Below are positions 6,711-13,934 of a stretch of 14,563 nucleotides of DNA, piece by piece. The DNA comes from Bacteroidota bacterium. GTDB taxonomy: Bacteria > Bacteroidota > Bacteroidia > Bacteroidales > Paludibacteraceae. The DNA is taken from contig JAKLIM010000051.1 of NCBI GenBank assembly GCA_022709605.1, positions 1-14,563 on the forward strand, given 5' to 3'. Below the pieces are notes generated by a model, which worked only from the letters and a program-made list of their open reading frames with translations, was not told where the DNA came from and ran no database searches. The translations under genes and the position numbers were made by a program. The first letter of the stretch is position 1. Every line of letters starts with the position of its first letter.

Positions 6711-6736
6711 AATTTACAATTTTAAAATTTACAATT
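6711..6736. repeat. Direct repeat AATTTACAATT x2 behind radC
   Basis: The 11-mer AATTTACAATT occurs at 6711-6721 and 6726-6736, a 15-bp period, within the 142-nt gap between radC and the ABC ATPase gene. A/T-rich repeats of this kind are easy to generate in low-GC intergenic DNA. No function is evident. Confidence 0.6.
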
Positions 6737-6807
6737 ATAGATACATGACATTTAACGAATTAGACATCTGAAAATATGCCGATGTGCTAATATTCAGATA
6801 GTTAACT

Positions 6808-6840
6808 TTCAAACATCAAACTTTTCAAACATTCAAACAA
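6808..6840. repeat. Degenerate GTTTGAA-type repeats, reverse orientation
   Basis: CAAA words at 6810, 6817, 6826 and 6834 in (T)TCAAAC-like contexts form four units of 7-9 bp. On the minus strand they read as GTTTGAA units, the family seen at 2350-2426. They end 7 nt before the start codon of the ABC ATPase gene. Confidence 0.65.
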
Positions 6841-6847
6841 AAATAAA

Positions 6848-7747
6848 ATGACATTACTCGAAGTAAAAAATGTAGTAAAACAATTTGACGGACACAGGGC
6901 TCTCGATGGAGTATCGCTGGAAGTGCCTGAGAATTCGGTTTACGGACTATTAGGCCCAAACGGTGCCGGAAAAACTACGCTTATCCGCATTATCAATTGT
7001 ATTACCGCTCCCGATAGCGGTGAAGTTTTACTGAATGGGAAACGAATGACAGCCGAAGATGTTGTTCATATTGGATATTTACCCGAAGAACGTGGGTTGT
7101 ACAAAAAAATGAAAGTCGGCGAACAGGCACTTTATTTGGCACAACTCAGGGGTATGACGAAAAAAGATGCTCAAAAAGCATTAAAATATTGGTTCGAAAA
7201 ATTCGAAATCCAGACATGGTGGGATAAAAAAGTAGAAGAACTATCGAAAGGTATGGCTCAAAAAGTACAGTTCATTACCACCATTTTACATGAACCAAAG
7301 TTGCTTATTTTCGACGAACCCTTCAGTGGATTCGACCCGGTAAATGCTGAACAATTGAAACGCGAAATTCTTGAACTGCGCGATAAAGGTGTAACCATTA
7401 TTTTCTCAACTCATAACATGGGAACAGTGGAAGATCTTTGTGAAAACATTTCATTGGTTGACAAGGCAAAAGTGGTTTTACAGGGAAATGTAGCCGAAAT
7501 CCGTGCTTCACATGCAACTAATACTTATCAAATTTTGACAAAAAAAGCATTGGATGTAAATGGTTTTGAGTTAATTGAATCAAAACAAAAAAATGGGATA
7601 TTTGAAAGTACTATAAAAAAAGACCTTTCGGACACCAATAATTTGTTGCTCCAAAGATTGATGAAACAAACTGAAATTCTTTCGTTTCAGGAAATTCTAC
7701 CAAGCATGAACGATATTTTTATTGATACTGTAACTCCTAAAATTTAA
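6848..7747 (+). CDS. ABC-2 type exporter ATPase (NatA-like, with C-terminal DUF4162-like part)
   Basis: The 299-residue protein is the cytosolic motor of an ABC exporter. It shows Walker A GPNGAGKT (36-43), an ABC signature in the variant form LSKGM (132-136), Walker B LLIFDEP with D156-E157, a D-loop SGFDP (160-164) and the switch histidine H189 (STHNM). The Q-loop region reads GYLPEERGLYKK without the usual glutamine, a pattern typical of this NatA-like subgroup. After about residue 210 comes a tail resembling DUF4162. The next gene is the matching permease, 79 nt downstream. The exported substrate cannot be deduced; NatAB of Bacillus subtilis exports sodium, but assignments by similarity in this family are weak. 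Confidence 0.92.
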   Translation: MTLLEVKNVVKQFDGHRALDGVSLEVPENSVYGLLGPNGAGKTTLIRIINCITAPDSGEVLLNGKRMTAEDVVHIGYLPEERGLYKKMKVGEQALYLAQLRGMTKKDAQKALKYWFEKFEIQTWWDKKVEELSKGMAQKVQFITTILHEPKLLIFDEPFSGFDPVNAEQLKREILELRDKGVTIIFSTHNMGTVEDLCENISLVDKAKVVLQGNVAEIRASHATNTYQILTKKALDVNGFELIESKQKNGIFESTIKKDLSDTNNLLLQRLMKQTEILSFQEILPSMNDIFIDTVTPKI

Positions 7748-7786
7748 TTTGAAGGGTTTGAAGTTAAATGAGTTTGAAAATTGAAG
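7748..7786. repeat. Degenerate GTTTGAA-type repeats between ABC genes
   Basis: TTTG occurs at 7748, 7757 and 7773, within TTTGAAGGG, TTTGAAG and TTTGAAAA, with a further TTGAAG at 7781-7786. The units match those at 2350-2426 and start immediately after the ATPase stop codon, occupying the first half of the 79-nt gap before the permease gene. Confidence 0.7.
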
Positions 7787-7826
7787 CATAATATATTAAA
7801 TAACAACGAAATAACGAATTATAAAT

Positions 7827-9152
7827 ATGTCAAAAATAAATTTAATTATCAAAAGGGAATATACAACCCGGGTAATGAAAAAATCATTTATACTCCTCAC
7901 ATTTCTTACCCCTTTATTGTTGGTCGGAATGATTGGATTAATCGTTTGGATGGGCGGAATTAAGGATGATAACATAAAGAAAATCATCGTTATTGACCAA
8001 ACAAATTTGTATAAAGATTTATTGAAAAGTAACGAGTCATACTCTTTCGAATATGTTGATAAACAAATAGATACATATAAAAACAACCCTGATCAGATAA
8101 AAGAAATTACGGCACTGCTTTATATTAATGGCGATTTGAGTAAAAATCCTGAAGCTGCTGTTCTGTATTCTGAAAAACAGGTAAATATGGAATTGAAAAG
8201 TTACATTTCCGGACAATTAAATAAATATATTGAAGAGCAAAAATTAGCCGCCTATAACATTCCTGATTTAAAACAAATGGTTGAAAAATCGCGTACTGAT
8301 ATAGATTTAAAAACTATAAAATGGGGCGAAGGAGGCAAAGAAAAAGAAGGTTCGGCCGAATTAGCAATGATTATCGGAATGATTACAGCTTTTATTATTT
8401 ATATGTTTATCGTTATTTACGGAGCTCAGGTAATGAGTGGCGTGGTTCAGGAAAAAACAAATCGCATTGTGGAAGTTATCATTTCGTCGGTAAAACCTTT
8501 CGAACTAATGATGGGAAAAATTATCGGAATTGCACTTGTTGGACTTACTCAATTTTTTATGTGGGTAGTTCTCACGGTGGTTATTTCGATGGTCGCCGGC
8601 TCTGTTATCGGTAAAAATATTGATGCTGACACATTACAGCAAGTGAGTCAAATGCAACAAATGGGCATGCAACCTACTTCGACTCAAAACTTACCACCCG
8701 AACTACAGAACCTTTTTTCGGCATTAACAGGGATGGATTTTGTAAAAATCGGAGGTTTATTTATTCTCTATTTTCTGGGAGGCTATTTGCTTTATGCATC
8801 ATTGTTTGCGGCCGTTGGCTCAGCTGTGGATAACGAAACCGACACACAGCAATTTTCCATGCCCATTATGTTACCCATTATTTTCGCTATTTACGCTGGA
8901 ATATTCAGCGCCGAAAATCCGGATGGGCCACTCGCCTTTTGGTGCTCGATGATACCATTTACATCACCCATCGTCATGATGGTTCGGTTACCGTTCGATG
9001 TTCCGGCCTGGCAAATAATCCTTTCGCTCAGCATTCTCATTCTTTCGTTTTTAGGAACAACTTGGGTAGCTGCAAAAATTTATCGTACCGGAATTTTAAT
9101 GTATGGTAAAAAAATTACCTGGGGCGAAATGTGGAAATGGTTGAAATATTGA
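7827..9152 (+). CDS. ABC-2 type exporter permease (NatB-like)
   Basis: This 441-residue membrane protein pairs with the ATPase upstream. The layout is that of ABC-2 exporters of the NatB group. An N-terminal cytosolic stretch contains KREYTTRVMKKSF, and a first membrane helix lies at about 21-43. A large extracytoplasmic domain (about 45-178) follows, then five or so membrane helices beginning near 180, 231, 308, 345 and 398. The block GVVQEKTNRIVEVIISSVKPFELMMGKIIG (about 206-235) is the typical cytosolic coupling region. The loop at about 265-300 is rich in M, Q and P. The start at 7827 gives the canonical SKINLIIKREY N-terminus. The substrate is unknown. Confidence 0.9.
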   Translation: MSKINLIIKREYTTRVMKKSFILLTFLTPLLLVGMIGLIVWMGGIKDDNIKKIIVIDQTNLYKDLLKSNESYSFEYVDKQIDTYKNNPDQIKEITALLYINGDLSKNPEAAVLYSEKQVNMELKSYISGQLNKYIEEQKLAAYNIPDLKQMVEKSRTDIDLKTIKWGEGGKEKEGSAELAMIIGMITAFIIYMFIVIYGAQVMSGVVQEKTNRIVEVIISSVKPFELMMGKIIGIALVGLTQFFMWVVLTVVISMVAGSVIGKNIDADTLQQVSQMQQMGMQPTSTQNLPPELQNLFSALTGMDFVKIGGLFILYFLGGYLLYASLFAAVGSAVDNETDTQQFSMPIMLPIIFAIYAGIFSAENPDGPLAFWCSMIPFTSPIVMMVRLPFDVPAWQIILSLSILILSFLGTTWVAAKIYRTGILMYGKKITWGEMWKWLKY

Positions 9153-9172
9153 CCCCTAACCCCTAAAGGGGG
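9153..9172. repeat. CCCCTAA-CCCCTAAAGGGGG intergenic motif
   Basis: Immediately after the permease stop codon, CCCCTAA is repeated (9153-9159 and 9160-9166) and is followed by AGGGGG. A 4-bp GC stem (9160-9163 with 9168-9171) and a TAAA loop are possible, followed by ATTTT. It is strikingly G/C-rich in this low-GC setting. I recall similar words between genes in Bacteroidota genomes, but cannot verify that here. As a terminator it would be weak. Confidence 0.6.
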
Positions 9173-9195
9173 ATTTTAAAGAAAAGAATAATTCT

Positions 9196-9678
9196 ATGTC
9201 TTTAGAAAAAACAAATGCTGCCCGATTACTCGACAAAGCACGAATCAGTTATAAATTAATTGCTTACCAGGTTGATGAAACCGACTTAAGCGCTATTCAT
9301 GTAGCGGAGCAACTGAATGAACCGATTGAAAAAGTATTTAAAACTTTGGTTCTGAAAGGAGATAAAACAGGGTTTTTTGTTTGTATAATTCCGGGAGGCG
9401 ATGAACTTGATTTGAAATTGGCAGCAAAAATATCAGGAAACAAAAGTTGCGATATGATTCCGATGAAGGATTTGTTGAATGTGACCGGTTACATTCGGGG
9501 AGCTTGTTCACCTTTGGGAATGAAGAAACATTTTCTGACTTTTATACACGAAACTTGTCTGAATTTTGAAGAGATTTATGTCAGTGCCGGAAAAAGAGGA
9601 TTGCAGATCTGCCTTGTTCCAACGGATTTAATTAACATGGCAAATGCTTCAGTGGCATTTTTAATTTATCAATCCTGA
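9196..9678 (+). CDS. ybaK: Cys-tRNA(Pro)/Cys-tRNA(Cys) deacylase, YbaK/EbsC type
   Basis: YbaK is a cytosolic trans-editing protein that removes cysteine wrongly attached to tRNA-Pro. The 160-residue length is typical. Visible marks are the N-terminal KTNAARLLDKA (5-15), VFKTLVL with K49 in the position of the lysine known to be essential in YbaK, the strand CIIPGGDELDLKLAAK, and the loop GYIRGACSPLGMKK, which in most homologues reads GGCSP, so one glycine is alanine here. The gene lies 43 nt after the ABC permease and 32 nt before the cupin gene, all on the same strand; joint transcription is possible but functional linkage is not implied. Confidence 0.93.
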   Translation: MSLEKTNAARLLDKARISYKLIAYQVDETDLSAIHVAEQLNEPIEKVFKTLVLKGDKTGFFVCIIPGGDELDLKLAAKISGNKSCDMIPMKDLLNVTGYIRGACSPLGMKKHFLTFIHETCLNFEEIYVSAGKRGLQICLVPTDLINMANASVAFLIYQS

Positions 9679-9710
9679 ATACTTTTTTAGTTTAAAAAAA
9701 TAAAAGTAAT

Positions 9711-10142
9711 ATGATCAAGTTTAAAATCATAACACTACTACTTCTAACATTTATTTTGACAGTGGTTTCGCAGTCAAAAGAACCTGACAACACAAAGTGG
9801 ACAATAAAAAATTGTGTCAATCAGTTTTCGATGGATAAAGCAGTTCCAACAAAAGCAGGTTATCAATATTGGTTTGCCGATAAAGATTTTCTCAACGGTC
9901 GCACCCTAAAATTGAGTGTTATAAAACCTCACGATTCCACTCATCCGCCACACAGACATGCCGAAGACGAATTCTTTTTTGTACTCGAAGGCAAAGCCAA
10001 ATTTCATCTCAATGGCGATTCGGTTATTGCCGAACCTTATGCAAGTTTTTATTGCCCATCGATGTCAGCACATAGCATAAGCAATGCAGGTGACACAGAA
10101 TTGAAGTATTTGGTTATTAAAGATTACAAAATGGAGAAATAA
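9711..10142 (+). CDS. Exported or membrane-anchored cupin-domain protein
   Basis: A 143-residue protein with a hydrophobic N-terminus (IITLLLLTFILTVVSQS, about 6-22) that looks like a signal peptide or anchor, followed by a single cupin_2 barrel. Cupin motif 1 is intact with H81, H83 and E87 (HRHAEDEFFFVLEG), and motif 2 with P116 and H121 (PSMSAHSISN). These residues normally bind one divalent metal. Cupins of this simple type include dioxygenases, isomerases and sugar- or ligand-binding proteins, so the reaction cannot be named. An export signal on a small cupin suggests a periplasmic role. The gene lies 24 nt before the YhcG-type nuclease gene. Confidence 0.85.
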   Translation: MIKFKIITLLLLTFILTVVSQSKEPDNTKWTIKNCVNQFSMDKAVPTKAGYQYWFADKDFLNGRTLKLSVIKPHDSTHPPHRHAEDEFFFVLEGKAKFHLNGDSVIAEPYASFYCPSMSAHSISNAGDTELKYLVIKDYKMEK

Positions 10143-10166
10143 GATATTATTTGTAAGTCATAACTC

Positions 10167-11264
10167 ATGAAAGAAAGTTTGAACACAAACGAATACAAAA
10201 ATTGGCTGTATGATCTTAAATTAAAAATCAAACAAAGTCAAATAAAAGCATCATTGTCGGTAAACAGTGAGTTGATTATGCTTTATTGGGATTTAGGCAA
10301 ACAAATTATTGAAAAACAAGAAAAATCACGTTGGGGAAGTGGTTTCATCGACCAGTTGAGTAAAGATTTGAAAACTGAATTTCCTGAAATGAGTGGATTT
10401 TCCAGGTCCAATCTTTTTGCAATGAGAAAGTTTTATCTTTTTTGCAATCAGATTGATATAATTGTCCATCAACTTGATGGACAAATTGAAAATGAGACTA
10501 AAATTGTCCATCAAGCTGATGGACAAATACATTATCCTGAATTTTTAACTCTCTGTTGTAAAATTCCATGGCAACACAACATTCTTATTATTGAAAAGAT
10601 TAAAAACATAACGGAAGCTTTCTTCTATATTAATGAAACCATTGCTAACAGCTGGAGTCGTTCAATTCTCGAATATCAGATTGAAACAAATCTTTACAAC
10701 CGGCAGGGTAAAGCAATAACCAATTTCAAAAACACTCTACCGACCATCGAAAGTGATTTAGCCAATGCGCTGCTAAAAGATCCGTACAATTTTGAGTTTT
10801 TAACATTATCTTCAGAGGTAAAAGAACTTGAACTTGAGCAAAAATTAGTTCAGCACATCACTCAGTTTCTGCTTGAACTCGGTAAAGGATTTGCATATAT
10901 GGGACGCCAATTTCAAATAATTGTCGGTGGCAAAGAATTCAGAACTGACTTGCTTTTTTATCACACAAAACTTAAATGCCATGTGATTATCGAATTCAAA
11001 GTGAAAGAATTTGAACCTGAGTTTCTGGGTAAACTTAATTTTTACCTTACTGCTATCAATGAATTAGTTAAATCGGCAGATGACAAACCAACCATAGGAA
11101 TTTTATTGTGCAAAAATAAAAACGATGTAATAGTTGATTTTTCATTGAAGGATATTAACAAACCAATGGGTGTGAGTCAGTTTACTTATAGAGAACTTCC
11201 TGCTGAAATTAAAAACGCTTTGCCTTCGCTCGAAGAATTAACACAACAATTTAATATAGACTAA
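10167..11264 (+). CDS. DUF1016/YhcG-type PD-(D/E)xK nuclease-domain protein
   Basis: The 365-residue protein has the two-part layout of the YhcG family. The DUF1016 N-terminal helical domain (about 10-175) contains YWDLGKQI, RWGSGFIDQLSKDL, FSRSNLFAMRKFY and IPWQHN (133-138). The C-terminal PD-(D/E)xK nuclease fold carries D261 (FRTDLLFYH) and E276-x-K278 (IIEFKV) as likely metal ligands. Family members often sit near type I restriction or other defence genes and are presumed DNA processing or defence factors; no experimental role can be claimed. No methyltransferase or specificity gene is present here. A linker at 99-121 contains two copies of an IVHQxDGQI peptide, encoded by two near-perfect palindromes (10462-10484 and 10504-10526). 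The downstream peptidase gene begins 6 nt after the stop codon. Confidence 0.88.
   Translation: MKESLNTNEYKNWLYDLKLKIKQSQIKASLSVNSELIMLYWDLGKQIIEKQEKSRWGSGFIDQLSKDLKTEFPEMSGFSRSNLFAMRKFYLFCNQIDIIVHQLDGQIENETKIVHQADGQIHYPEFLTLCCKIPWQHNILIIEKIKNITEAFFYINETIANSWSRSILEYQIETNLYNRQGKAITNFKNTLPTIESDLANALLKDPYNFEFLTLSSEVKELELEQKLVQHITQFLLELGKGFAYMGRQFQIIVGGKEFRTDLLFYHTKLKCHVIIEFKVKEFEPEFLGKLNFYLTAINELVKSADDKPTIGILLCKNKNDVIVDFSLKDINKPMGVSQFTYRELPAEIKNALPSLEELTQQFNID
10462..10526. repeat. Two 23-bp palindromes, 42 bp apart, inside the YhcG-type gene
   Basis: Copy 1 (10462-10484) has 11-bp perfect arms TTGTCCATCAA/TTGATGGACAA around one central base. Copy 2 (10504-10526) has 10-bp arms around AGC. Their starts are 42 bp apart, a multiple of three, so both are read in the same frame as IVHQLDGQI and IVHQADGQI. 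Similarity continues a few bases outside each copy. Each could form a stem as DNA or RNA. Confidence 0.93.
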
Positions 11265-11270
11265 AATTAT

Positions 11271-12164
11271 ATGCTTCCTCCATTTTTAAAATACGGCGAT
11301 AAAATTTGTATCATTTCACCATCAGGGAATATTAATCCTGAATTTATTGATGGTGCAACGCAAGTGCTTAACACCTGGGGCTTACAAGTTTGTGAAGGAG
11401 AATTTGCACGGACTGAATACGGACGTTTTGCAGGCACCAAAGAGCAACGAATTTCGGATTTGCAAGCAGCATTTGACGACTCCGAAATAAAAGCAGTGCT
11501 TTGTAGTCGTGGTGGTTACGGATTAGCACAAATAGTAGATAAGCTCGATTTCACTAAATTTATCGAATCGCCAAAATGGTTGATTGGTTTCAGCGACATC
11601 ACCATTTTGCACAATGCCATTTCCAATCTTGGAATCGGATCAATTCATGGTATTATGGCCAAACACCTGACTGAACTTCCGGCTGATTGTGAACAGGTTG
11701 AAAAATTGAAAAGTATACTTTTTGGTAGATTACCCGAATATAAAATTCCGGATCACCCACAAAACAGAGTTGGAAAAGCCGCCGGAAAATTGATTGGAGG
11801 CAATTTATCAGTATTGGCAGGAATGATTGGAACGAGATTCGATTTGCCATACAACAATAATATTTTGTTTATCGAAGACATTGACGAAAAGCCATATCAC
11901 ATCGACCGCATGATGAATAATCTCAAATTGAGTGGAGCTTTAGCAAATATTTCGGGGTTAATTATAGGTCAATTCAGCGACTGCGAAGAAGACCCACAAA
12001 TGATGCAAACCATTACCGAAATAATTATGGATGCTGTGCAGGATTACAAATATCCGGTTTGCTTTGGTTTTCCGGCTGGTCATGTTGATTATAATTTACC
12101 CCTCATTCTGGGCGAAAATGTAAACTTAAGAGTAACAAGTACCAAATCTTTTATAGAATATTAG
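11271..12164 (+). CDS. ldcA: LD-carboxypeptidase, peptidase family S66
   Basis: S66 LD-carboxypeptidases cleave the terminal D-alanine from tetrapeptides of recycled murein in the cytosol. The 297-residue protein has the standard length and no signal peptide. The Ser-Glu-His triad is recognisable: S108 in IGFSDIT, E202 in LFIEDIDE, and H271 in GFPAGHVD. Other family marks are KYGDKICIISPSG (7-19), LCSRGGYGLAQIVD (77-90), and GKLIGGNLSVLAG before the catalytic glutamate. MccF-type microcin immunity peptidases share this fold, but the neighbouring LysM-NlpC/P60 wall hydrolase favours a murein role. The start is only 6 nt after the nuclease gene, which suggests co-transcription or read-through. 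Confidence 0.92.
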   Translation: MLPPFLKYGDKICIISPSGNINPEFIDGATQVLNTWGLQVCEGEFARTEYGRFAGTKEQRISDLQAAFDDSEIKAVLCSRGGYGLAQIVDKLDFTKFIESPKWLIGFSDITILHNAISNLGIGSIHGIMAKHLTELPADCEQVEKLKSILFGRLPEYKIPDHPQNRVGKAAGKLIGGNLSVLAGMIGTRFDLPYNNNILFIEDIDEKPYHIDRMMNNLKLSGALANISGLIIGQFSDCEEDPQMMQTITEIIMDAVQDYKYPVCFGFPAGHVDYNLPLILGENVNLRVTSTKSFIEY

Positions 12165-12236
12165 AGTTACTTTTTTAATGAAACCCCTTTTTTGTTAAAA
12201 AGAAGAAATTGATTCTGCATTTTTATTCGAAAATTT

Positions 12237-12244
12237 TATCTTTG
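12237..12244 (+). promoter_or_regulatory. Bacteroidota -7 box (TATCTTTG) for the LysM endopeptidase gene
   Basis: TATCTTTG is an exact TAnnTTTG match 33 nt upstream of the ATG at 12278. No -33 TTTG is found at the usual spacing. The box lies downstream of the possible earlier start at 12209 and therefore supports 12278 as the translation start. Confidence 0.55.
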
Positions 12245-12277
12245 CAAAGACTTAATTTTCAGACAATTTATTTAATA

Positions 12278-13918
12278 ATGCAGATTAACAAAAAAATAAT
12301 ATTTCCTCTGGTACTTTTTTGTACAATTTTAAATGTAAAAGCAGAACTAAACTATCTTGTAATAGATTCAGATTCGGTTTCTTTTTCAGTTGTTTCACCT
12401 TCAAATTATAGTTTACCCGATTCAGTCATCAATTATGGTAAATTATTTTTAAAAACTCCCTATCGTTACGGTTCTACCGGAACAAATTCATTCGATTGCT
12501 CAGGGTTTACGTCCTATGTATATCGAAATTTTGGATACAATCTCAATCGCACCTCTTCCGATCAATCCGATCAATTTCCAACCGTAGCAAGGGATGAATT
12601 GAAAACAGGCGATTTGGTATTCTTTGAAGGTCGTCGACATAACGGACGCGTGGGTCACGTGGGCATTGTAGTTGCAACCAATGACAGCGGACACTTCGAT
12701 TTTATTCATGCCGCTGTTCGTAGCGGTGTTACCATCTCAAATTCAAAAGAATCGTATTACACAAAACGATTTATTAAAGCCGGACGTATCATTGGAAGTG
12801 ATACAACTGCGCGAATTAAAGGTGTAACACCCAAGATGAATCGGGATGAGTATGTTAGTTTCGAACCTGCAAAATCGGTTAAAGTAAACGTTCCTGCAAA
12901 GTATCACAAAGTGAAAAAAGGAGAAAACCTTTCTACTATTGCCGAAAAATACGGATTAACATTGACGGCATTGAAGCAGAAGAATAAACTTAAAAAAAAC
13001 AATATCAATGTAAATCAACGATTAAAAATAAAAGATGCTGAAAGTTATACAAAAGCAGAAACTATTGTAACAAATAATAAAGTATCAGATGTAAATAATG
13101 AAAGTAGTCCAGAAAATACACTCACACCACCCGAAAACTCTTTACCTCAGGTCAATTCGCATACCGTAAAAAAAGGGGATAATCTGAATAGCATTGCTAA
13201 GCTCTATAAAATATCTATTTCTGATTTAAAAAAGCTGAATAATCTGAAAAACAGCCGAATCAGCATTGGTCAGGAACTGAAACTTACTGAAAGTGAAAAT
13301 CGGATTACTGTTGAAAATAAACCTGAAATAGAAATTGCGAAAACAGAAGAAGCCGAAACCAGTAAATCTACTTCGCATAAAGTAAAACCGGGCGAGAGTT
13401 TATTTACCATTTCACGAAAATACAATGTTAGTATTGATGATATAAAAAAAATCAATCATCTTATTAACAATAACTTAGTATCGGGACAAATGCTTGAAAT
13501 AAATAGTGAAATGGGTTCGATACAGCCGAATCCACAAATTGCAGAAACAAAATCACAACCCGAAAAAGCAGAAAAGATTTCAGAAAAAGTAAAAAATAAT
13601 CATAAAATAAAAAAAGGCGAATCGCTTTATACAATTGCGAAATTGTACCGTATGTCGATTGACGAATTGAAATTGATGAACCAATTAGAAGATTCAAAAA
13701 TTAAACCGGGACAAGTTCTATTAGTAAGTCAGACTGAATCAAGTCCGGAAAAAACCGGAAAAACACCCGTTATAACTCATAAGGTTAAAAGCGGCGAATC
13801 TTTCTACAGTATTGCTCAAAAGTATGGCTGCACCGTAAACGAATTAAAAAAGCTGAATGGGATTTCACAAAACAAATTAGATGTGGGCGATAAACTGAAA
13901 GTGTATGATAAAAATTAA
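12278..13918 (+). CDS. Secreted NlpC/P60 endopeptidase with five LysM modules
   Basis: The mature protein is predicted to bind and cut peptidoglycan outside the cytoplasm. A signal peptide occupies about 1-22 (KKIIFPLVLFCTILNVKA). The NlpC/P60 domain spans about 50-170 with catalytic C74 (FDCSGF), H127 (VGHVGIV) and H144 (FIHAA), so the Cys-His-His triad is complete. Five LysM modules follow, beginning near residues 209, 295, 367, 442 and 501, each with H-x-V/I-K-x-G-(E/D) and ending in a GQ/GD-x-L motif. They are joined by linkers rich in E, K, S and P, and the fifth ends the protein. The length is 546 residues. ATG 12278 is preferred to an in-frame TTG 69 nt earlier, because it starts directly at the signal peptide and follows a -7 box. 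Such enzymes cleave D-Glu-diaminopimelate links and act in wall growth or cell separation. Confidence 0.93.
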   Translation: MQINKKIIFPLVLFCTILNVKAELNYLVIDSDSVSFSVVSPSNYSLPDSVINYGKLFLKTPYRYGSTGTNSFDCSGFTSYVYRNFGYNLNRTSSDQSDQFPTVARDELKTGDLVFFEGRRHNGRVGHVGIVVATNDSGHFDFIHAAVRSGVTISNSKESYYTKRFIKAGRIIGSDTTARIKGVTPKMNRDEYVSFEPAKSVKVNVPAKYHKVKKGENLSTIAEKYGLTLTALKQKNKLKKNNINVNQRLKIKDAESYTKAETIVTNNKVSDVNNESSPENTLTPPENSLPQVNSHTVKKGDNLNSIAKLYKISISDLKKLNNLKNSRISIGQELKLTESENRITVENKPEIEIAKTEEAETSKSTSHKVKPGESLFTISRKYNVSIDDIKKINHLINNNLVSGQMLEINSEMGSIQPNPQIAETKSQPEKAEKISEKVKNNHKIKKGESLYTIAKLYRMSIDELKLMNQLEDSKIKPGQVLLVSQTESSPEKTGKTPVITHKVKSGESFYSIAQKYGCTVNELKKLNGISQNKLDVGDKLKVYDKN

Positions 13919-13934
13919 TTCATACATTTGTAAT

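Noticed and set aside
6764..6799. Possible alternative hairpins before the ABC ATPase gene (ATCTGAA/TTCAGAT and ACATC/GATGT)
   Set aside because: Stems of 7 and 5 bp with loops of 20 and 12 nt and no T-run; not better than expected in A/T-rich DNA, and no riboswitch consensus was recognised.
9679..9710. A/T-only stem-like stretch between ybaK and the cupin gene
   Set aside because: T-run and A-run pairing alone without G/C pairs does not support a terminator call.
12165..12205. Candidate terminator after the LD-carboxypeptidase (CTTTTT/AAAAAG)
   Set aside because: The stem is only 6 bp with a single G-C pair and is not followed by a T-run.
12209..12277. Earlier in-frame start for the LysM endopeptidase
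   Set aside because: It precedes the TATCTTTG box and would bury the signal peptide 23 residues inside the protein.
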